Shown: positions 1-9,708, counted from the stretch's first letter. The stretch: 64,000 nucleotides of DNA from CAYRJD01 sp965247395 (GCA_965247395.1 OZ252012.1:62001-126000), one strand, 5' to 3'. The notes: generated by a model not told the origin, from the letters alone. Numbers and translations: made by a program.

Positions 1-1
1 G

Positions 2-1327
2 TACGACCTGCAAAGCGATCCGCTTCGCGCAGACGTTATGACCACACCTAGCCCCACTACGGGGGACCAGGTTGGCATGAGCTTCATCATTCCCCAGACC
101 ATCGAAGACCTGGAGCGTCGCTCGGAAATGAATCGGGTGTGGGCGGATGCGTCGCTGGGCTTTCTCGGCCGCTCGCCGGACTATCTCAATGTAAACGTGA
201 TGGCTGCGGGCATGGCCAAGCCTTACTTTGACGCCGTCAAAGCTGGCTATGGCGACAACATGGCTGCCTATTTCGAATATGTGCGAGAGAACGATCTAGC
301 GCTGACGCATGCCTTGACGCATCCACAGGTTGATCGCTCCAAGCCGGTAAGCGAGCTGGACGACCCTTTCACCGCCCTTGGGGTGGTTGAAGAGCGCAGC
401 GATGGGATCATCGTGCGCGGGGCACGCATGCTGGCCACGTTGCCGATCTCCGATGAGATTCTCATCTTCCCTTCCACGGTTATTCAAGGCGGCGATGACA
501 TGCGTCCCTATGCACTTGGTTTCGCCGTACCCAACAACACGCCAGGGCTCACGTTTCAATGTCGCGAGCCGCTTGATCAGGGCCGTAGTCGAGCCGATCA
601 CCCGCTAGGCGCTCGCTTCGATGAGATCGACGCGATGGTCATCTTTGACAACGTGCTCGTGCCGTGGGAGCGAGTGTTTTTAACCGACGATGTGCAGGCC
701 GCCAATCAGGCTTATGCGCGCACCGGAGCCGTGTTGCATATGGCTCACCAGGTGGTCAATCTCAAGATCGTTAAGACCGAAGCCATTTTGGGAACGCTGC
801 AGGCGATCATCGACATGATCGGCAGCGGCGCCTATCCGCACGTGCAAGAGATGGTCGCAGAGGTAATCATCGTGCTGGAGATAATGAAAGCCCTAAAGGT
901 GGCATCCGAAAAGGGTGCAACCATGAACGAATACGGCGTTATGACGCCCGCTCGAGGCCCACTTGATGCTGCTCGCAACTATTACCCGAGCGTGCATGCG
1001 CGGCTGTGCGAGATCTTGCAGTTATGCGGGTCAAGCGGATTGATCATGATTCCGACCGAAGCCGATCGCCACGGCCCACAAGACGCAAACATTGAAAAAT
1101 ATCTGCAAGCGCGCGGTGGCAGTGCGGGCGAACGCTTGAAGCTGTTCCGTCTGGCTTGGGATATGTCTCTGTCTGGATTCGGCGGAAGGCAAGGCCTGTA
1201 TGAGCGCTTTTTCTTTGGCGACCCCACCCGCATGCGACACGCCCTCTACGGTGTTTACGACAGCAGCGCTCACGTGAAGCGGGTGCAAGCGTTTCTAGAA
1301 AACGAAGACTGGCCTCCTACCGCTTAG
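2..1327 (+). CDS. hpaB: 4-hydroxyphenylacetate 3-monooxygenase-type flavin-dependent hydroxylase, oxygenase component (5' partial)
   Basis: The reading frame is open from base 2, so the gene begins outside the window; 441 residues are visible. The first ATG inside the window (38) is internal: the residues before it (YDLQSDPLRADVM) and after it (TTPSPTTGDQVGMSF) form the continuous conserved N-terminal region of the HpaB/PheA family. These FADH2-dependent enzymes have an acyl-CoA-dehydrogenase-like fold and hydroxylate phenolic substrates using reduced flavin from a separate reductase. Conserved segments include FDNVLVPWERVF near the middle and the C-terminal GFGGRQGLYERFFFGDP. The next gene starts 7 bases after the stop, suggesting co-transcription. 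The true phenolic substrate cannot be told from sequence; no reductase gene is seen downstream. Confidence 0.9.
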   Translation, partial: YDLQSDPLRADVMTTPSPTTGDQVGMSFIIPQTIEDLERRSEMNRVWADASLGFLGRSPDYLNVNVMAAGMAKPYFDAVKAGYGDNMAAYFEYVRENDLALTHALTHPQVDRSKPVSELDDPFTALGVVEERSDGIIVRGARMLATLPISDEILIFPSTVIQGGDDMRPYALGFAVPNNTPGLTFQCREPLDQGRSRADHPLGARFDEIDAMVIFDNVLVPWERVFLTDDVQAANQAYARTGAVLHMAHQVVNLKIVKTEAILGTLQAIIDMIGSGAYPHVQEMVAEVIIVLEIMKALKVASEKGATMNEYGVMTPARGPLDAARNYYPSVHARLCEILQLCGSSGLIMIPTEADRHGPQDANIEKYLQARGGSAGERLKLFRLAWDMSLSGFGGRQGLYERFFFGDPTRMRHALYGVYDSSAHVKRVQAFLENEDWPPTA

Positions 1328-1334
1328 GGTTTTT

Positions 1335-2858
1335 ATGTCAACATTTTGGATAACTGCGGTGTGGATAGTGATTGCATTCGGCGCCTTGCTGGTGCCATTA
1401 GCGATTTACGACATATTCCAAAAAAAACACACCATCTTGCGCAACTATCCCGTTGTCGGTCATCTGCGCTATCTGTTGGAAAAGATCGGTCCTGAGCTAC
1501 GGCAGTATGTGGTCGCCTCAAATGAAGAAGAGCGGCCGTTTAATCGTGACGAGCGGCGCTGGGTATACGCCACAGCAAAGCAACAGAACGCCTACTTCGG
1601 TTTCGGGACCGACGCAGAGGTGCTCAAACCTGGGCACATAACCATTCGGCACAGTCCGTTCCCGCTTGGTCACGCCGTGCCCGAAGGCGCCCCGGTACCT
1701 AGTGGCAAGATTTTGGGCGGCTGGCGCAACAGGCCCGGCAAGTTTCGCCCACCTTCGGTCGTGAACATTTCGGCCATGAGTTTTGGCTCGCTGTCTTGGT
1801 CGGCCGTTCATGCCCTAAATGAAGGTGCCATGAAGGCCAATTGCATGCACAACACCGGCGAGGGCGGCATTTCCGACTGTCATCGTCAGGGAGCCGATCT
1901 GATCTATCAGGTCGGAACCGGCTACTTCGGCTGCCGTGACGAGAACGGACAGTTCTCCATCGAACGTTTCGAGGAGACAATCAAGTCGGCCAACGTAAAG
2001 GTCGTTGAAATAAAGCTGTCTCAAGGCGCCAAACCCGGCGTAGGCGGGTTTCTACCTGGCGCAAAGGTGACACAAGTCATCGCTAAAGCCCGCGGCGTGC
2101 CGGTGGGAATAGACGTTGCCAGCCCCAGCCGCCACACGGCCTTTAGCAACGTCGAAGAGTTGGTGGAGTTTGTGGAGAAACTGGCGGACGTATCCGGACT
2201 GCCTGTAGGTATCAAATCTGCGGTAGGGCAAGAGCAATTTTGGACTGACTTAGCAAACCGTATGGCACAGACCAAGACGGGCCCAGATTTTGTGACCGTC
2301 GACGGGGCCGAAGGTGGCACCGGTGCGGCTCCGCTGGTGTTTAGCGATCACGTGGCGTTGCCGTTTTGGCAAGCATTTGCAGTGGTTCATAGTGCTTTCG
2401 GTGAGGCAGACCTGCATGAGAAGGTCGTGTTCATCGGATCCGGCAAGCTGGGGTATCCGGCACCTGCTGCCATGGCTCTAAACGTGGGCGTAGACCTTGT
2501 CAACGTTGCGCGTGAGGCAATGATGTCCATTGGTTGCATTCAGGCACAGCGTTGCCACACCGGACACTGCCCAACAGGTGTAGCGACTCAGGGCGGATGG
2601 CTGTCACGCGGCCTTGATCCGACTCTCAAAAGCGAACGACTTGCCAACTATGTGCGAGGCCTGCGTAAGGATTTACTGCGCTTAGCCGATGCGTGCGGAG
2701 TGGAGCACCCAGGGCTAATCGGGCCGGACAATATCGGGATGGTTAACACGCAAGGCACCTTGGTGCCGGTCCACGAGCTCTACGGCCTGGACAGAGACTG
2801 CACCCACAGCGAAGGCCGCATGGAGAGCTTGCGGACCTGCATGGGCAAAGCGGCCTAA
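1335..2858 (+). CDS. FMN-binding glutamate synthase family protein, membrane-anchored
   Basis: A 507-residue protein with one hydrophobic segment at residues 5-25, then the FMN/Fe-S synthase domain of glutamate synthase. Visible family features are VVNISAMSFGSLSWSAVHAL, the run KLSQGAKPGVGGFLPG, the glycine-rich FVTVDGAEGGTGAAP, and the cysteine cluster CIQAQRCHTGHCPTG near residue 400, which ligates a 3Fe-4S cluster in relatives. It lacks the glutaminase domain of classical GltB, so it resembles the stand-alone family (YerD-like) whose physiological reaction is mostly unknown. It follows hpaB by 7 bp and precedes a ThDP enzyme, suggesting a catabolic operon rather than ammonia assimilation; that is inference. 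Confidence 0.85.
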   Translation: MSTFWITAVWIVIAFGALLVPLAIYDIFQKKHTILRNYPVVGHLRYLLEKIGPELRQYVVASNEEERPFNRDERRWVYATAKQQNAYFGFGTDAEVLKPGHITIRHSPFPLGHAVPEGAPVPSGKILGGWRNRPGKFRPPSVVNISAMSFGSLSWSAVHALNEGAMKANCMHNTGEGGISDCHRQGADLIYQVGTGYFGCRDENGQFSIERFEETIKSANVKVVEIKLSQGAKPGVGGFLPGAKVTQVIAKARGVPVGIDVASPSRHTAFSNVEELVEFVEKLADVSGLPVGIKSAVGQEQFWTDLANRMAQTKTGPDFVTVDGAEGGTGAAPLVFSDHVALPFWQAFAVVHSAFGEADLHEKVVFIGSGKLGYPAPAAMALNVGVDLVNVAREAMMSIGCIQAQRCHTGHCPTGVATQGGWLSRGLDPTLKSERLANYVRGLRKDLLRLADACGVEHPGLIGPDNIGMVNTQGTLVPVHELYGLDRDCTHSEGRMESLRTCMGKAA

Positions 2859-2861
2859 ACG

Positions 2862-2933
2862 CTGTTTACAAAAACACTGCCTGCGAAAACCTGTCTAAGA
2901 AAACCTGCTTACGAAAACAATGTCTATGAAAAC
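2862..2933 (+). repeat. 14-bp tandem repeat running into the start of the next gene
   Basis: Five imperfect tandem units of about 14 bp occupy almost the whole spacer between two genes. The core units are 2877-2890 (ctgcctgcgaaaac), 2891-2904 (ctgtctaagaaaac) and 2905-2918 (ctgcttacgaaaac). A 15-bp unit at each side (2862-2876, 2919-2933) is more diverged. The last unit contains both candidate ATG codons (2920 and 2926) of the downstream ThDP enzyme. No Shine-Dalgarno-like purine box is visible. Confidence 0.8.
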
Positions 2934-4608
2934 GAAATCAATGACTGGCGGCGAAGCCGTGGCCGTGGCGCTGGCAATGGTCGGTGTGCGACACGTGTTC
3001 GGCATTGTCAGCGTTCACAACCTACCGATCTACCAAGCGCTAACACATCATCGCGATATTGAGTTAGTAAACGTGCGTCACGAACAGGCCGCGGCGCATG
3101 CGGCCGACGCTTGTTCGCGCGCAACAGGCGAACTAACAGCGGTGGTTGCCTCGACAGGACCCGGTGCCGCAAATGCCTTGCCTGGCATCTATGAGGCGGC
3201 TTTCGCGAGCTCGCGTGTGCTGTTGATTACCGGCCAGACCGAATCGATTTATTACGGCAAGGCCAAAGGCTTCTTGCATGAGAACGAACGCCAGCGCGAA
3301 ATGCTGCAATCGGTGTGCCGCACGGTTGCATCAGTAAGACACACCGAGGAAATTCCAGCAGAAATCATGCGAGTGGCCTACGACATCTGCTTGGGAACCC
3401 CGCAGCCAGGTGCGGTCGAGGTGCCAATAGATCTGCAGTACAAGAAGGCGCAGGTGCGAATTCCCGCCTGGACACATCCTGAGAGAGTTGTACCCGACTC
3501 CGCAGTTCTAGACGACGCCGCGCAGAGACTTCTCAACGCAAACCGGCCGCTCATCTGGGCTGGCGGCGGTGTGAACATCGCCGGTGCCTCAAATGAGTTG
3601 ACCGAGCTAGCCGAGCTATTGGGCGCTTGTGTTTTTACCAGCATCGAAGGGCGCGGCGCTATTGCCGAAGATCACGAACTGAGCCTGGGTTTTTGCTCGG
3701 ACCGGCGCGCGATGGACGAAATATTTGAGGAAGCCGATCTGCTGTTGGCGGTGGGTACGCGTTTTCAAAACTACGCAACGCGTGTCTGGAAGCTGCCGCT
3801 ACCAACCGAGCTGATTCACATGGATGCTGACCCGGGCGTGATAGGGCTCAACTATCGAGCTTCGTTACCGATAGTGGCCGACGCCAAGCTTGGCTTGACT
3901 GGCTTACTTGAGCGGCTTAAAGACGCCGCTGCAAGCAGTTTGCCCAACACCGATCCCGGCTTCGTGGACCGGGCACGCAAGTGCCGCGCCGGTGACGATG
4001 AACAGTTGCGCTCCGAAATCGGACCAGATCACAGTGCAATCTGCGACATCATTCGCCAGGTGCTTCCGCACGATGGGCTAGTCGTGCGCGACTCCACCGT
4101 GCCTACCTACACGTGGGGAAATCGCCTGCTACCGATTCTGCAAAGCCGCACCTCCATACGGCCTGGGGCGGTGGCGATCGGACCAGGAGTGCCGATGGGA
4201 ATTGGCGCGGCGGTCGGAACCGGTTCACCGACAGTGGTTATGCAAGGAGACGGTGGGCTGCTTTTGTCAGTGGGGGAGCTGTCGGCCTGCGTTGAACACA
4301 ACTTGGGAGTCATTGTGCTGGTGTTCAATGACGGCGGCTATGGCGTGTTGCGCATGATTCAAGATGCACTTTTTGGAGATCATCCGGGCACCGACTTGGC
4401 TCGCACAGACTTCGTGGCAGTGGCGTCGGGTATGGGTATGACTGCGCAAGCCGTAGGCGCAGTGAGCGAATTTGAATCTGCCTTTAAGCAAGCCGTAGAG
4501 CGAGCACTGAGCGGTAAGGGTCCCACCCTGCTTGATATTGACCTGGCGTCGCTTGCGCCGATCACGATGCAAATGCCAGCGCACCAACGCCGTCGCGCCG
4601 AGGACTAA
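2920..4608 (+). CDS. thiamine-diphosphate-binding enzyme of the acetolactate synthase / benzoylformate decarboxylase superfamily
   Basis: A 562-residue protein with the three-domain ThDP architecture. The N-terminal PYR domain has HVFGIVSVHNLPIY and the activating glutamate in VRHEQAAAHAADA (about residue 50). The central domain has PLIWAGGGVNIAG. The C-terminal PP domain has the ThDP/Mg motif from GDGGLL to VFNDGGYG. The sequence does not settle whether it decarboxylates or carboligates; it is not clearly a biosynthetic IlvB and no ilvN follows. It sits at the end of the hpaB-containing plus-strand run, so a role in breakdown of an aromatic-derived 2-oxo acid is possible but inferred. The start at 2920 or 2926 lies inside a 14-bp repeat array. 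Confidence 0.85.
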   Translation: MSMKTKSMTGGEAVAVALAMVGVRHVFGIVSVHNLPIYQALTHHRDIELVNVRHEQAAAHAADACSRATGELTAVVASTGPGAANALPGIYEAAFASSRVLLITGQTESIYYGKAKGFLHENERQREMLQSVCRTVASVRHTEEIPAEIMRVAYDICLGTPQPGAVEVPIDLQYKKAQVRIPAWTHPERVVPDSAVLDDAAQRLLNANRPLIWAGGGVNIAGASNELTELAELLGACVFTSIEGRGAIAEDHELSLGFCSDRRAMDEIFEEADLLLAVGTRFQNYATRVWKLPLPTELIHMDADPGVIGLNYRASLPIVADAKLGLTGLLERLKDAAASSLPNTDPGFVDRARKCRAGDDEQLRSEIGPDHSAICDIIRQVLPHDGLVVRDSTVPTYTWGNRLLPILQSRTSIRPGAVAIGPGVPMGIGAAVGTGSPTVVMQGDGGLLLSVGELSACVEHNLGVIVLVFNDGGYGVLRMIQDALFGDHPGTDLARTDFVAVASGMGMTAQAVGAVSEFESAFKQAVERALSGKGPTLLDIDLASLAPITMQMPAHQRRRAED

Positions 4609-4618
4609 GCCTGGCTAG

Positions 4619-6070
4619 TCAGGCTTGCTGATCAGGGAGCGCGTCGGCCATAAAGGAATCATCGTCAGCGCTAGTTTCTCCGCTATTTTCTCCACCAACT
4701 GCTCCACTCGATTCTTTACCTGAAGGCCCGTTGCCCGAAGGCCCAGTCTTCTCTGCCATCTTGTGGCTAAGTAACAGCATTAGCACTGCGGCGATGCTGG
4801 CTACCAGAGACGCAAAGAGCACTGCGATTTTTGCGGTATCAGTCAGGGCTGCAGCGCCGGCAAAGGCCAGATTTGTAACAAAGATCGACACGGTAAAGCC
4901 GATACCGGCGGCCATACCCATGCCTATGAACTCCGTCCAACGCACCCCTTTAGGCAGCGAGAATCCGAGCCGTGTTGCAATCCACGTTGCCAGCACTATC
5001 CCAACGGGCTTTCCGACAACCAGCCCCAGAATCACTCCCCAAGCCAGCCTGCTGCCGGCTGCGTCACCGAGCGCAGCACCTGATATGTCTATGCCAGCAT
5101 TTGCCAAAGCAAATAACGGGACCACCAAAAACGCACTTACCGGATGAAGGTGGTGCTCCAATATTTCGGTCTGCGGCCGCGCCTCGTGCATCAAAAATGC
5201 AGCCATCGCCATGTCGTTGTGGCTGGCGTCTTCATCCAGCGTGCTCACCGTGCCGACGGCATGTTCCATCGTGATCATTGCTGTTGCAGGAGTCATCAAT
5301 CCCAGGATTACTCCAGCGATGGTGGCGTGAATGCCCGACTCCAAGGTGGCATACCACACCACGATGCCCACGATCACATAGAACGGTGTCGACCACACGT
5401 GCATAGTGCGCGCTATGCGCATAATCACCAGAGCTGCAACGGCTATCAGTATCCAGCCGAGTTGCAGAGTGTCGCTATAAAACAGCGCGATCACGATGAT
5501 GGCGCCGATGTCGTCAACTATCGCCAACGTCAACAAGAAAAGCTTCAACAGCGGATTGACCCTGTTGCCCAGCAGAGCCACAACGCCTACGGCAAAGGCA
5601 ATGTCGGTAGCTACAGGAATGCCCCAACCGATTGAAGCGTCTCCGGTTGGGTTGAGAGCCAGGAATACGACCGCTGGCACCACCATGCCACCCAGCGCAC
5701 CTATAGCCGGAACCGCGGCGGTGCGAAGCTTTTTTAGCTCGCCGGTAACTAGTTCGCGCTTTATCTCTAGCCCTACGACGAAGAAAAAGATCGCCATCAA
5801 CGCCTCGTTGACGAATTCTTCGACCGTCAAGTGAGGCAGCTGCCAGCTACCGATTGCTAGCTCAATGTCCGTACCCCAAAAAGTGTGATACGACTCGCTC
5901 CACGGTGAGTTAGCCCAAAAAAGCGCCGCGGCTGCGGCCAGCAGCATTACTAGCCCGCCTGCAACCTCACGGTCGGCGAAAAGATTTATGGGCCTGCGTA
6001 GGAACTGCTGGAGCCGTGTGTGACGCTCGGTGAAGGTGAGTTGTCTTACTGCTTGGTCAATTTTTGTCAC
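4619..6070 (-). CDS. nhaA: Na+/H+ antiporter NhaA
   Basis: A 483-residue integral membrane protein of the NhaA family, which exchanges cytoplasmic Na+ for external protons in pH and salt homeostasis. The essential aspartate pair is visible in LTLAIVDDIGAIIVIAL, and the conserved GLEIKRELV and PVATDIAFAVGVVALLG segments are present. About 11-12 hydrophobic segments are seen. The start is GTG. The C-terminus carries a roughly 45-residue hydrophilic Gly/Ser-rich tail (GPSGNGPSGKESSG), one of several low-complexity tracts in this window. The gene converges on the preceding ThDP enzyme with a gap of only 10 bases. Confidence 0.95.
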   Translation of the reverse strand: MTKIDQAVRQLTFTERHTRLQQFLRRPINLFADREVAGGLVMLLAAAAALFWANSPWSESYHTFWGTDIELAIGSWQLPHLTVEEFVNEALMAIFFFVVGLEIKRELVTGELKKLRTAAVPAIGALGGMVVPAVVFLALNPTGDASIGWGIPVATDIAFAVGVVALLGNRVNPLLKLFLLTLAIVDDIGAIIVIALFYSDTLQLGWILIAVAALVIMRIARTMHVWSTPFYVIVGIVVWYATLESGIHATIAGVILGLMTPATAMITMEHAVGTVSTLDEDASHNDMAMAAFLMHEARPQTEILEHHLHPVSAFLVVPLFALANAGIDISGAALGDAAGSRLAWGVILGLVVGKPVGIVLATWIATRLGFSLPKGVRWTEFIGMGMAAGIGFTVSIFVTNLAFAGAAALTDTAKIAVLFASLVASIAAVLMLLLSHKMAEKTGPSGNGPSGKESSGAVGGENSGETSADDDSFMADALPDQQA

Positions 6071-6123
6071 GACGGCCGCAGGCTAGTTCTGGGCTTGTTA
6101 GCTGACACGGATGAATATTGCCG

Positions 6124-8229
6124 CTAGAGGCGCCGGTTAGAAGTAGTCAATCGGCGGCGATGCTCAAGGAAATCAACTAGAACGTAGTCACCCAGGTTAT
6201 GTGGGCTGGTAAAGAAGGCCCGGCCGCCGTTCATTTGAGTCATCTTCTCCACGAACGTTCGCAGGTAGCTGTTGGGCTCAAGCATGAACACATTGATGCG
6301 GATGTCCTCGCGTGTGGCGCGTGCCACCTCTTTTAGTGTGGCTTCAATGGTTTCGTGCACCGGGGGGTAGGCGAAAAAGGGCGCACCATTTGGTTTTAGG
6401 TGAGCGGTCGGTTCCCCGTCTGTGATCATGATGATCTGCTTGCTGCCGGACTGTTTAGCCAACAGGCGCCGGGCGATTATGAAGCCGTGGTGCATGTTGG
6501 TGCCGTAGTCAAAGTCCCATGACGCTTCAGGCAGCTTGGCTGGTTTTAGCTCTCTTGCTGTCGCGGCGAATCCAACGACACCGAGATAGTCACGCGGAAA
6601 GCGGCTGCTAATAAGCGCATGTAGCGCCATTGTTACCTTCTTGGCTGGCAAGAAGTTTTCACGCATCGGCATAGACATCGACAGGTCCAGCATCAACACC
6701 GTTGAAGCTCGGCTGTTGAATTCGGTCTGCTCTATTTCAAAATCTTCAAGCGCAAGGCCAACCGGTGTGCCCGCACCCTGCCTGGTTACCGCATTGCGCA
6801 GCGTTTGTTCAATGTTGAGATTGAAACTGTCGCCAAATTCGTATTCCTTGGTCTCATACGCCCGCTCGTGGCCAATGCCGGTTCTTTGAATTTTGTGCTG
6901 ACCCACCTTGTCTTCCATCAATCGATCGAAGAGGTCGCGCAGCGCCAGTTGTCCGATGCGGCGCAGCGCTTCGGGTGTCAGCTGCAAGCGGCCGTCCTCA
7001 TTGCTGGCTAAACCCCGCTCTTCTAACAACTTGGCTAGTTCGCCTAGCCGCTCAAGTGCTTCTGCGGATTCGTTACCCACTAGCTCGCGAATTTTTTCAG
7101 GATCTATTTCGTTTAGAGCTGCTGGACTGACCGCTCCCTGAAGAATCTCTGACATGGCGTCTAGCTCGCCCAACTGACCCATGACATCGGTCGCTTGCGA
7201 CATTGTCAACGGGTTTTGACCGCTCATGTCGTATTGCCGATCCCAGCCCATGTCGGGAAAGGCCTGTTGCAGTTGCTCGGTGAGCTGTTGGACCTGCCAC
7301 TGCAGATCCATGTCGTCCATTAGCTGATCCATCATCTGGGCCAACTCTTCGCGCTGCTCCTCGCTCATCGAGTTGAACATCGCTTGCATTCCCGCCATGC
7401 GTTGCGCCAGAGTTTCGAGTAGCTCGTCAAGCGACTGCGGATTTTCAGGGAAGAAGTTGCCGTGGCGCTCCATAAAACCTTCAAAGTCGGGTTCTTCGCC
7501 CGCTTCTCGCTGGTGCAGCATCTCGTTTAGATCCGCCAGCATGTCTTTGGTGCGATCTTTGTCGTCACCGCTCATTGAGCCCATAGCGCCGCGCATCTGA
7601 TTGAAGGCCGACTGCGTAACTTCTTGGCGCAGTTTCTCAATCAGGTCATTAAACCTCTGTTGGGCTTGCGATGACATGAACTGGTATTGCTGCAAATCCT
7701 GGATGCGACCGGGCAGATCGGATCGCAGCATGTCAAGCTGCAGGTTGCGGTCTGCTGCTTCTTTGTCGGCCTTGGTTTCGCTAGCTCCGTCACTACTAAC
7801 ACCGTCTTCGCTGGGCTCGCCTCCATTAACACCGTCTTCGCTGGTGCTCGCATCGTTGGCCTGGCCGGCTGTGAAGTCATCGATGTAATCGCGCTCTTCT
7901 TCGACGATGTTTTCTAGCTCTTCAGCGATCTGGTCGTACACACTGCCCAGGTCAAACTGGCTCAGAAGCTCTTGGCGCTTTGCGGCCAGTTCCTTCAAAA
8001 TGTCTCGCAGGCCAGGCATTTGGTTGCCGTTGCGATCTTCGAAACCTCGCTGTATCGCTCGGCGCAAAGCTGCGTTCAGGTCTCCGTGGTACGCCAGGTC
8101 GTCGGCGAGATCTTCGAACAGGCTGTCGGCGTCGTAGTCGAAGCCTTTTTGAGTGCCATCCCAAGCCGAATATGCAAAGTGCGTGCCGCGGCGAGCTCTG
8201 TTCTTGCGGCGAAACAAAATTCTCGCCAT
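6124..8229 (-). CDS. von Willebrand factor A domain protein partnered with a MoxR-type ATPase
   Basis: A 701-residue protein. The VWA domain lies at about residues 510-660, with an intact MIDAS: DLSMSM, the threonine in DYGTNMH, and ITDGEPT. The N-terminal two thirds are acidic, rich in Gln and Met, and probably largely helical. They contain a repeat-like Ser/Glu/Asp/Gly tract (SEDGVNGGEPSEDGVSSDG) at about residues 130-150. It resembles chelatase-subunit-D/CobT-like VWA proteins that work with an AAA+ partner, which is encoded immediately upstream (8275-9708). Such pairs act in metal insertion or complex remodelling; the client here is unknown. A good ribosome site (AAGG, 7 bases) precedes the ATG. 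Confidence 0.85.
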   Translation of the reverse strand: MARILFRRKNRARRGTHFAYSAWDGTQKGFDYDADSLFEDLADDLAYHGDLNAALRRAIQRGFEDRNGNQMPGLRDILKELAAKRQELLSQFDLGSVYDQIAEELENIVEEERDYIDDFTAGQANDASTSEDGVNGGEPSEDGVSSDGASETKADKEAADRNLQLDMLRSDLPGRIQDLQQYQFMSSQAQQRFNDLIEKLRQEVTQSAFNQMRGAMGSMSGDDKDRTKDMLADLNEMLHQREAGEEPDFEGFMERHGNFFPENPQSLDELLETLAQRMAGMQAMFNSMSEEQREELAQMMDQLMDDMDLQWQVQQLTEQLQQAFPDMGWDRQYDMSGQNPLTMSQATDVMGQLGELDAMSEILQGAVSPAALNEIDPEKIRELVGNESAEALERLGELAKLLEERGLASNEDGRLQLTPEALRRIGQLALRDLFDRLMEDKVGQHKIQRTGIGHERAYETKEYEFGDSFNLNIEQTLRNAVTRQGAGTPVGLALEDFEIEQTEFNSRASTVLMLDLSMSMPMRENFLPAKKVTMALHALISSRFPRDYLGVVGFAATARELKPAKLPEASWDFDYGTNMHHGFIIARRLLAKQSGSKQIIMITDGEPTAHLKPNGAPFFAYPPVHETIEATLKEVARATREDIRINVFMLEPNSYLRTFVEKMTQMNGGRAFFTSPHNLGDYVLVDFLEHRRRLTTSNRRL

Positions 8230-8274
8230 AACTAGACCTTATTTCCGGGTTTCTGAATTTCTTGAGAGGTGGAG

Positions 8275-9708
8275 TTAGTTCGAGCGAGAGCGATATGCAG
8301 CCCTGGCTGAGTCGTTGCTGCCGGGCTTGCTGGTGTCTTTGTTGAGCCGTTTGGATAGGTGCAGTCCTTCAAGAATCAGTTCAACCGCACTTGCCATTAC
8401 CTCAGGTGGTGATTCACCCGCCAAAACGGTGGCGGATTTTGCTAGCGCAGTGTTGGACTTGAGCAACTCGACGTACTCGTTGGTGCTCACGTCATCGCCT
8501 GCGTAAGCGACTAGTCCTTCTTCAAAGCTTGCCACCACCTCATCAAGTGCCGCGCTTGCGGGGTCGTCTTGGAAGCTGTCCGTGAATACCTCGAGCACAG
8601 CTTCGCTGAGCATGCGGTTTACGATCTGTTCGTCGCGACCCTCCTCAAGCGAGTCAATCTCAATCTTGCCGGCAGTAGAGCTGGCTAATGCTGCTAGATC
8701 GCTCACCCGCGGCACCACTTCGTTTTCACCACGCTTCAGCGCGCGGCGTGTGGCGTTAGCGATCAGCGTCTCAAGGTTTGTAACGGTCATACGCACAGAC
8801 ACGCCTGAGCGTTGGTTCACTTGGTTGCTTGCGCGCGCTACATGGCTGAACTGAGCCACGATCTCGCTCATGAACTCGGGCACAACTATCGATATGTTCT
8901 CTGCCTCTAGCGGCGTTACTTCTGCCGCGGCTATTTCCATCTCGGTGTAAATGTCGGGTGGGTAGTGAGTGCGAATCTGACTGCCGAAGCGATCCTTTAG
9001 AGGTGTGATGATGCGACCGCGGTTTGTGTAGTCCTCTGGATTTGCGGTTGCTACCAGCAACACGTCCAGCGGCAGGCGCACCTTGTAGCCACGAATTTGC
9101 ACGTCACGCTCTTCAAGCACGTTCAGCAAGCCAACCTGGATGCGTTCGGCAAGATCGGGCAGCTCGTTGATAGAAAAGATGCCGCGATTGGTGCGTGGCA
9201 CCAGTCCGTAATGCAGCGTCAGCTCGTCAGACAGATAGCGCCCTTCGGCTACCTTGATTGGGTCCACCTCTCCGATGAGGTCCGCTATGGAAGTGTCAGG
9301 AGTGGCGAGCTTTTCACCGAAGCGTTCAGCGCGACCAGCCCAAGCGATGGGGATGTCCTCGCCGTGTTCGGCCAGCTGATCTTTTGCGTAGCGCGAGATT
9401 GGGTTGTAAGGATCGTCATAGATCTCCGAGCCCGCGATGTAGGGCATCCACTCATCGAGCAGACCCACCATTGAACGGATCATGCGGGTTTTTGCCTGGC
9501 CTCGCTCTCCTAGAAACACCACGTCATGCCCTGCTAGCAGAGCGTTCTCTAGCTGTGGCAACACTGTGTTTTCATAGCCGTGAATGCCGTCAAACAGCGA
9601 TTCACCTGCCGCGATTTTCGTGATGACGTTGTCCCGCATCTCTTCTTTGACCGTGCGAGATTCCCATCCGCTTGCACGTAGGTCCTTCAGAGTGGCTGGT
9701 TGCGTCAT
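8275..9708 (-). CDS. MoxR/magnesium-chelatase-I-like AAA+ ATPase
   Basis: A 477-residue AAA+ protein. Walker A is FLGERGQAKTRM (about residue 65), Walker B is GIFSINELPDL, and sensor 1 is in VLLVATANPEDYT, followed by an arginine-containing LKDRFGSQIRTHYP. The order and spacing match the MoxR/ChlI branch, which remodels or activates protein partners using ATP. It is the first gene of a two-gene minus-strand unit, with 45 bp before the VWA partner. It is divergent from sdhC across a 210-bp spacer that must hold both promoters. The partner substrate is unknown. Confidence 0.85.
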   Translation of the reverse strand: MTQPATLKDLRASGWESRTVKEEMRDNVITKIAAGESLFDGIHGYENTVLPQLENALLAGHDVVFLGERGQAKTRMIRSMVGLLDEWMPYIAGSEIYDDPYNPISRYAKDQLAEHGEDIPIAWAGRAERFGEKLATPDTSIADLIGEVDPIKVAEGRYLSDELTLHYGLVPRTNRGIFSINELPDLAERIQVGLLNVLEERDVQIRGYKVRLPLDVLLVATANPEDYTNRGRIITPLKDRFGSQIRTHYPPDIYTEMEIAAAEVTPLEAENISIVVPEFMSEIVAQFSHVARASNQVNQRSGVSVRMTVTNLETLIANATRRALKRGENEVVPRVSDLAALASSTAGKIEIDSLEEGRDEQIVNRMLSEAVLEVFTDSFQDDPASAALDEVVASFEEGLVAYAGDDVSTNEYVELLKSNTALAKSATVLAGESPPEVMASAVELILEGLHLSKRLNKDTSKPGSNDSARAAYRSRSN

